Source: Nonomuraea sp. PA05
Lineage (GTDB): Bacteria; Actinomycetota; Actinomycetes; Streptosporangiales; Streptosporangiaceae
DNA length: 64,000 bases
Direction: 5' to 3'
Assembly (NCBI RefSeq): GCF_008086045.1
Contig: NZ_VSEY01000037.1
Span: forward strand, 1-64,000
The notes under the pieces are model-generated. The model searched no databases, was not told the DNA's origin, and was given only the letters and a program-made list of their open reading frames with translations. This document shows positions 58,931 to 64,000 of this stretch, one piece after another (position 1 is the first letter of the stretch; each line of letters begins with the position of its first letter). The position numbers and the translations under genes were made by a program.

Positions 58931-59572
58931 ATGACGGCAGGTTTGATGGGGATTGCCCTGATCTCGCTGGGCATGGTGCTCACGCCCGGGCCCAACATGA
59001 TCTATCTGATCTCGCGTTCGCTCACCCAGGGGCGCCGGTCGGGGCTGATCTCGCTCGGGGGCGTCTTCCTCGGGTTCACCACGTACCTGACCGCCACCTG
59101 CCTCGGGCTGACGGCCGTCTTCGCGTACGTGCCGGCCGCGTACACCGCGCTCAAGCTCGCGGGCGCCGCCTACCTGCTGTGGCTGGCCTGGAACGCGGTC
59201 AGGCCGGGCGGCGTGTCCGCCTTCGAGCCGCGCGAGCTGCCCGTGGAGCGGCCGGGCAAGCTCTTCTCGATGGGCCTGCTGACCTGCCTGCTGAACCCCA
59301 AGATCGCGATCCTCTACCTGTCGCTGCTCCCGCAGTTCATCGACCCGGCGATGGGCCACCTGCTGCTGCAGAGCCTGGCGCTCGGCTCGGTCCAGGTGTT
59401 CGTCGGCACCCTGGTCAACGGCCTCATCGTGATCTCGGCGGGCTCGCTGGCCGCGTTCCTGGCCCGCCGTCCCGTGTGGCTGCGCGTCCAGCGCTACCTC
59501 ACCGGCACGATCCTCGGCGCCTTCGCCGTCAGCATGGCGACCGATCGCTCCAAGGCCCTGGTCAGCGCCTAA
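58931..59572 (+). CDS. LysE-family amino acid exporter
   Basis: A 213-residue protein with about six predicted helices. MVLTPGPNMIYLISRSLTQG is the LysE/RhtB signature; LLNPKIAILYLSLLPQFI follows in the middle as usual. Members export amino acids such as lysine, homoserine or threonine. ATG 58931 lacks an obvious ribosome binding site, so a leaderless message is possible. Convergent with the next membrane-protein gene, overlapping by four bases. Confidence 0.92.
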   Translation: MTAGLMGIALISLGMVLTPGPNMIYLISRSLTQGRRSGLISLGGVFLGFTTYLTATCLGLTAVFAYVPAAYTALKLAGAAYLLWLAWNAVRPGGVSAFEPRELPVERPGKLFSMGLLTCLLNPKIAILYLSLLPQFIDPAMGHLLLQSLALGSVQVFVGTLVNGLIVISAGSLAAFLARRPVWLRVQRYLTGTILGAFAVSMATDRSKALVSA

Positions 59573-59967
59573 CGGTTGAACCAGGTGGCGGACGGCGCCC
59601 TGCACAACTGCGCGACCACCAGCCCGGCCAGCAGCACGCCGAGCACGTTCCCGAAGGTGAGGGCGCCGGTGAGCTGCCACAGGCCCAGCACGACGAGCAG
59701 GAGCTCCACGACGATGCCGGTCACGCGCACCCACCCGCGCCTGGACGGGACCCGCATCGCCAGGAACCCGATCAGCAGGATCGTGGCCAGCGGCACGGAG
59801 AGCGCGACCAGCAGTGCCACGCCCACCGCCCCGGCGGGCGTGGCGCTGCCCAGCGCCACGAACAGCAGCAACAGCCCGGCCAGCCCCATGACCGTCTGCA
59901 CCCACATGCACAGCCGGGCGACGGACACGGACGAAGGCATCGCCTCTACTCCATAAGGCTCGGACAC
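59569..59967 (-). CDS. Small integral membrane protein
   Basis: A 132-residue protein with four predicted helices (MWVQTVMGLAGLLLLFVALG, VGVALLVALSVPLATILLIG, GIVVELLLVVLGLWQLTGAL and FGNVLGVLLAGLVVAQLC). GTG 59967 has GGGAGG six bases upstream. The fold pattern resembles actinobacterial DUF-type membrane proteins without known role. Convergent with the LysE exporter. Confidence 0.72.
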   Translation of the reverse strand: MSEPYGVEAMPSSVSVARLCMWVQTVMGLAGLLLLFVALGSATPAGAVGVALLVALSVPLATILLIGFLAMRVPSRRGWVRVTGIVVELLLVVLGLWQLTGALTFGNVLGVLLAGLVVAQLCRAPSATWFNR

Positions 59968-60010
59968 GGCGAGCCTCCCTCTTCAGGGGCAGCGCTTGAC
60001 GTGGCCGAGC

Positions 60011-60682
60011 CTAGGGCGGGCCCACATGGTCATGTACGAGATAGGTAGAAATGTTGCTGACCTCGGTGCCCTCGGGCAGCCCCCAGGCCCGCCGGGCGTC
60101 CTCCTCGATCGCCCGGTGCAGGTATGACCCCTCGGCCTGCAGATCCAACGCCCGAGGGGCGCCGCCAGGGGAGAACATCGTCCGTACCGACGGCCAGTTC
60201 ATGTCCCCGTCCAGCGGCTCCTCCACCGCCCGCACGACGAAGCCCTTCCCGGCCGGCTCCACGGTGAGCAGGAGCGGGGCGCGGAAGCCGCTGCCGGTGA
60301 CGAGCACGCCGCCGTGACGGGCGTACTCCTCACACGCGGCCACGATCCCCAGCAGCAGACGCGGGTCCTTCCTGCGCACCTCGACGAACTCCTCGCGGCA
60401 GAACGTCCGCGGGCCCAGCTCCGGCATCTCCTCGGCCAGGACGTTGTGCGCGTTCCGCCGCGGATCCGTCTCGAGGAAGCGGTCGGCGGCCGCCATCAAC
60501 GCCGCCCGCTTCGCGGAGCCGACCTCGAGGACCTCCTCCGTGGCCTCGCCGGTGGCGTCGGGGCCGAACCACCCGTGGTCGGGCAGGGCGACGGCCGCGA
60601 CCGCGCACGTCAGGGCGATGCCCACCCAGACGGCCCGCCACCGCACCGCGGGCTCACTGCTGAGGCTTGTCCGAGATCTCAC
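60011..60682 (-). CDS. Hypothetical protein with N-terminal membrane anchor
   Basis: A 223-residue protein: a hydrophobic anchor near residues 16-33 (AVWVGIALTCAVAAVAL), then a soluble, probably extracytoplasmic alpha/beta domain with two cysteines (RTFCREEFVEVRRKDPRL and VAACEEYARHGGV). It overlaps the preceding small secreted-protein gene by 29 bases when started at GTG 60682; GTG 60646, seven bases after that gene's stop, is a plausible alternative. I recognise no domain. Operonic with the small secreted protein. Confidence 0.65.
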   Translation of the reverse strand: MRSRTSLSSEPAVRWRAVWVGIALTCAVAAVALPDHGWFGPDATGEATEEVLEVGSAKRAALMAAADRFLETDPRRNAHNVLAEEMPELGPRTFCREEFVEVRRKDPRLLLGIVAACEEYARHGGVLVTGSGFRAPLLLTVEPAGKGFVVRAVEEPLDGDMNWPSVRTMFSPGGAPRALDLQAEGSYLHRAIEEDARRAWGLPEGTEVSNISTYLVHDHVGPP

Positions 60683-60830
60683 CGGAGGGCTTGGGGTAGA
60701 GGATGACCGGCCCGTTGAAGATCGGGTCGGTGGAGCCGTCGGCGGAGGCGGAGGAGGCGGTCACGACGCCGAGGCCGAGTGCGAAGAGACCGGCCGTGGC
60801 CACCAGGGCGAGCTTCTTGACGTGACTCAT
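60654..60830 (-). CDS. Small secreted protein, 58 residues
   Basis: ATG 60830 has CGGAGG four bases upstream. The product starts MSHVKKLALVATAGLFALGL, a Sec signal peptide with probable cleavage after SSASA, leaving a mature peptide of about 26 residues (starting DGSTDPIFNGPVILYPKPSG). Such short exported peptides next to large regulators are seen in streptomycete-type genomes. Function unknown; it shares a transcript with the membrane-anchored hypothetical protein. Confidence 0.75.
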   Translation of the reverse strand: MSHVKKLALVATAGLFALGLGVVTASSASADGSTDPIFNGPVILYPKPSGEISDKPQQ

Positions 60831-61071
60831 GAGACCTCCGTGCGATATCGAGAATGGAGGGGGATGATAGGGGACGCGGAGATCGCGACACAATCCGAAT
60901 CCCCGCGTTCCGAGCCCGAGCACGCGCCGCCCACTCGCACCGCGCGGCGCCGGCTCGCGGGCTGATGATCAATCGCCTCGCGAGTCTGCTGCAAGCCGCG
61001 TGTAAGCCGGCGCGTCTAGAGATGTCGGCGTCCTCATCCATGCCGACTCCTTGTAGGAGGCAGCGCTCCTA

Positions 61072-63876
61072 GTGACGCTGGAGATCAGATTTCTCGGCCC
61101 GTGGCAGGTCCTGGCCGGTGACGAACCGGTCCGGCTCGCCGGCCGCCGCCGCATCGGCCTGCTGGCCAGGCTCGCTCTGGACGCGGGGAAGGTGGTGCAC
61201 GCCGAGCGGCTCCTCACCGACATCTGGGGTGACAGCTCCGCGGCGACCGCGGCCAAACAGCTCCACATCGTGGTGTCCAAACTCCGCCAGACCCTCGCAC
61301 CCCACACCACCGAGGAGATCATCCAGACCACGCCGAACGGTTACCGGCTCGCGCTCGACCCCGACCGCATCGACGCCCACCTGTTCGGCCGCCTCGCCAG
61401 ACGCGCCCGCACCAGCCAGCCCCAGGAGGCCGCGGACGCCCTGTACCGCGAGGCGCTGCGGTTGTGGCGCGGCGAGCCGCTGGCCGAGCTGACCGAACCC
61501 TGGGCGCGCATCGAGGCCGCCCGCTTGGAGGAAGAGCACCGCACCGTCCTGGAGGACCACGCCGACCTGCGCCTGGCCGCCGGTGACCATCACGCGCTGA
61601 CCGCCGACCTGGCCGCGTACGTGCGCGCCCACCCGCTGCGCGAACGCCCGGCCGCCCAGCTCATGCTGGCCCTGCACCGCGCGGGCCGCCCCTCCGACGC
61701 GCTCGCCGTCTACCAGGACACCCGCCGCACCATGATCGCCGAGCTGGGTCTCGAACCGGGCGCCGAGCTGCGCCGCCTGCACCAGGCCGTGCTGACCAAG
61801 GACCCCGCCCTCGACCTGCCCGCCCCGGCCCAGCACATCACCTCGGATGAGCCGCAGCCGATCGCCGGCCTGCCCGCCGACACCCACGCCTTCACCGCCC
61901 GCACCACCGAGATCGACGCCCTGCGCACCGCCCTCGGCCCCGCCGACGGGCCCGCCGTCACCGTCGTCGACGGCCCCGGCGGCATCGGCAAGTCCGCGCT
62001 CACCATCCACGTCGCGCACGCCATGGCCGGCCGGTTCGCCGACGGCGTGCTCTACCTCAACCTGCACGGCTCCACCCCCGGCCTGGACCCGCTGACCCCG
62101 GCCCAGGCACTACGCCACCTGCTGCGCTCGCTCGGCCTGGACGGTGCCGCCGTCCCCGCCGACGCCGGCGAGGCCGCCGCCCGCTACCGCTCCCTGACCG
62201 CCTCCGCCGACCTGCTGGTCATCCTGGACAACGCCCGCGACGTCCGCCAGATCCGCCCGCTCATCCCGGCCGGCCCTCGCTGCCGCGTCCTGATCACCTG
62301 CCGCGACCCGCTGGTCACCCTGGACAACGCCCACCACCTGCACCTGGGCACCCTCACCGGCGCCGAAGCCGTCGCCCTGCTGTCCCGCCTGTCCGGCCCC
62401 GACCGGGTCCGCGCCGCCCCCCAGGCCGCCGCCCGCGTCGCCCACCTGTGCGGCGGCTTCCCCCTGGCGCTGCGCATCGTCGGCGCCAGGCTGGCCGCCC
62501 GCCCCGACTGGACCCTGCCCGACCTGGAAACCCGGCTGGCCGACGCCACCCGCCGCCTCGACCTCCTGCAATACGCCGACCAGGCGGTCCGCGCCAGCAT
62601 CGCGGTCAGCCACCACCACCTGCGCGAAGAACCCGCCGGCCGCGACGCCGCCCACCTGCTGCCGCTGCTCGGCCTGCTCGGCCTGCCCACCCACACCCCG
62701 GCCGCCACCGCCGCCCTGACCGGCTGGCCCGCCCACCGCGCCGAAGCCGCCCTGGAACGCCTCCAGGACGCCCGCCTCCTCGAACCCGCCGGCCCCGACC
62801 GCTATCGCTTCCACGACCTGGTCGGCCTCTACGCCCGCGAACGCGCCCACCAGGACCTGCCACCGCAACAACAAGCCACCGCCGTCCGCCAAGCCGTCCA
62901 CCACTACCTGACCACCCTCTGGCTGGTCGGCACCACACTCAACGACGACCCCGTCCTGCGCTGCCCCGTCGAACTGCCCGCCCATACCTTCCAGAGCACG
63001 GCGGAGGCGGAACGCTGGATCCACGACGAACGCGACAACCTGCTCGTCATCACCCAACAGGCGCTGTCCGGCCCCGACCCGGGCACCGCCATCGGCCTGG
63101 CCATCGGCCTCCACTGGCCCTTCTGCTTCCAGGGCTGGCACACCCAACTGGCCGACCTCTACACACACGCCATCGACCTGGCCGACCGGACCGCCGCCTG
63201 GGAGGACAAGGCGCAACTCCGCAGCTTCCTCGGCTGGGTCCACCGCGACCAGGGCCGCCACGACGCCGCCATCGCAGAGCTTCAGACGGCTCTCGACGAC
63301 TGGGACCGCGCCGGCCTGCCCCGCCGCAAGGTCGGCGTGCTCAACAACCTCGGCGTCATCAGCACGCTCGTCGGCCGTCTCGACGAGGCACTCGGCTACC
63401 TGGAGTCCGGGCTGGACCTCAACGACGACGCCGCCCGCCCGGGAGCCACGGCCACCATCCGCAACAACCGCGTCCACGTCTACTACCGTCAGGGCCGCTT
63501 CGACGAGGCGATCGAGGAGGCCCGCCGGCTCACGGAGCCGGGCTCGAAGGTGGGCGCGCTCGCCGACGCGGGCATCGCACACGGCTCGCTGGGCGACGCC
63601 TACCGCCACGCCGGCCGGCTCGCCGAGGCGGTGGACAGCTACACGACGGCCGTGCGGCTGCTGCACGACTCGGGATACCGGCTGAAGGAGGCCATCTCAC
63701 GCTGGTGGCTCGGCACCGCCCTGCACGACCTCGGACGACACGGCGAGGCCCGGACGCAGTGGGAGGACTCCATCCGCCTCCTGTGTGACGCGCGCCTTCT
63801 CACACCGGGGGAGGCGAACGAGATCCTCGCCCAGGACGTCCCGGACACACCCCAGCCCATCAAGAACATGCTCTGA
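61072..63876 (+). CDS. AfsR/SARP-family transcriptional regulator (BTAD, NB-ARC, TPR)
   Basis: A 934-residue regulator. Residues 1-95: OmpR-type winged helix (LEIRFLGPWQVLAGDEPVRL, GRRRIGLLARLALDAGKVVH). About 98-245: BTAD domain. Residues 301-309: P-loop GPGGIGKSA of an NB-ARC ATPase, with LLVILDNARDVRQI as Walker B. From about 690 on: tetratricopeptide-like repeats (AELQTALDDWDRAG, ALGYLESGLDLNDD, AVDSYTTAVRLLHD). AfsR-like proteins activate secondary metabolism. GTG 61072; GGAGG is about 11 bases upstream. Divergent from the small secreted protein gene. Confidence 0.93.
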   Translation: MTLEIRFLGPWQVLAGDEPVRLAGRRRIGLLARLALDAGKVVHAERLLTDIWGDSSAATAAKQLHIVVSKLRQTLAPHTTEEIIQTTPNGYRLALDPDRIDAHLFGRLARRARTSQPQEAADALYREALRLWRGEPLAELTEPWARIEAARLEEEHRTVLEDHADLRLAAGDHHALTADLAAYVRAHPLRERPAAQLMLALHRAGRPSDALAVYQDTRRTMIAELGLEPGAELRRLHQAVLTKDPALDLPAPAQHITSDEPQPIAGLPADTHAFTARTTEIDALRTALGPADGPAVTVVDGPGGIGKSALTIHVAHAMAGRFADGVLYLNLHGSTPGLDPLTPAQALRHLLRSLGLDGAAVPADAGEAAARYRSLTASADLLVILDNARDVRQIRPLIPAGPRCRVLITCRDPLVTLDNAHHLHLGTLTGAEAVALLSRLSGPDRVRAAPQAAARVAHLCGGFPLALRIVGARLAARPDWTLPDLETRLADATRRLDLLQYADQAVRASIAVSHHHLREEPAGRDAAHLLPLLGLLGLPTHTPAATAALTGWPAHRAEAALERLQDARLLEPAGPDRYRFHDLVGLYARERAHQDLPPQQQATAVRQAVHHYLTTLWLVGTTLNDDPVLRCPVELPAHTFQSTAEAERWIHDERDNLLVITQQALSGPDPGTAIGLAIGLHWPFCFQGWHTQLADLYTHAIDLADRTAAWEDKAQLRSFLGWVHRDQGRHDAAIAELQTALDDWDRAGLPRRKVGVLNNLGVISTLVGRLDEALGYLESGLDLNDDAARPGATATIRNNRVHVYYRQGRFDEAIEEARRLTEPGSKVGALADAGIAHGSLGDAYRHAGRLAEAVDSYTTAVRLLHDSGYRLKEAISRWWLGTALHDLGRHGEARTQWEDSIRLLCDARLLTPGEANEILAQDVPDTPQPIKNML

Positions 63877-63915
63877 CCCGCGTCCCGGCAGCGGGGATTC
63901 GCCCACACTTGTTCT

Positions 63916-64000
63916 GTGACCAGCATCAGCCCCGGCGATATCTACGAAGACTGCGCGTTCCACCCGGTGCTCTGCACCTTCAACGACGGCGATCAGATCC
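63916..64000 (+). CDS. Partial gene at the right edge, small protein of unknown function
   Basis: GTG 63916 opens a frame that runs off the window: VTSISPGDIYEDCAFHPVLC and eight more residues are visible. The opening matches, from memory, a family of short actinobacterial proteins often found next to regulatory genes. It lies 39 bases after the SARP stop in the same direction. Only 28 codons are present, so nothing can be said of function. Confidence 0.55.
   Translation, partial: MTSISPGDIYEDCAFHPVLCTFNDGDQI

Overview
This is high-GC actinobacterial chromosomal DNA, best matched to the Streptosporangiaceae (Nonomuraea-like). The evidence is the codon bias, many GTG starts and strong GGAGG ribosome binding sites. 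The gene order also fits the conserved actinobacterial block trxA-trxB-sigM-murJ / CCA-transferase / ino1-padR / ponA / rpsF-ssb-rpsR-rplI / dnaB, known from Streptomyces and Mycobacterium. The family-level assignment is inference from synteny; no 16S gene is present.

Layout. 1-1.3 kb: G-rich start and a decayed IS3-type insertion sequence ending in an 8-bp repeat array. 1.3-4.7 kb: ddl, a PLP aminotransferase and a GNAT protein. 4.8-13.2 kb: a minus-strand cell-envelope and redox cluster (DUF6049 protein, murJ, pseudokinase, sigM, anti-sigma factor, trxB, trxA), with a SigR-type promoter in front of trxB. 13.3-17.3 kb: YbaK-like protein, CCA tRNA nucleotidyltransferase, MFS transporter, idi. 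17.6-24.9 kb: padR-ino1 with a palindromic operator, DUF5318 protein, ponA and two polyprenol-sugar-type membrane glycosyltransferases. 25-28.3 kb: nfo, a 58-residue membrane protein and the rpsF-ssb-rpsR-rplI operon with a clear terminator. 28.5-33.8 kb: polar amino acid ABC transporter, APC permease, MATE exporter. 33.9-36.7 kb: a phased array of DnaA-box-like 9-mers followed by dnaB carrying a 427-residue intein.

36.8-64 kb is more accessory: FAD monooxygenase, LuxR (LAL) regulator, GtrA protein, universal stress protein, soxR, an Lrp regulator with divergent SMP-30 lactonase, an ABC-2 exporter with divergent two-component system, a second-type dnaN, MarR/NmrA pair, FadR regulator, XRE-TPR regulator, PH-domain protein and upp. 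Then comes a tRNA-editing locus (two deaminase-associated proteins, a 15-bp x 8 minisatellite, tadA, tRNA-Ser), tandem zinc metallopeptidases, LysE exporter, a small secreted protein, and a large SARP regulator at the right edge.

Most notable: the helically phased DnaA-box array upstream of dnaB; the DnaB intein whose first LAGLIDADG motif has lost its acidic residue; the dnaN paralogue outside an oriC context; several precise operator palindromes next to PadR, Lrp, MarR, FadR and XRE regulators; and four unrelated tandem-repeat arrays (8, 32, 13 and 15 bp) in gene junctions.
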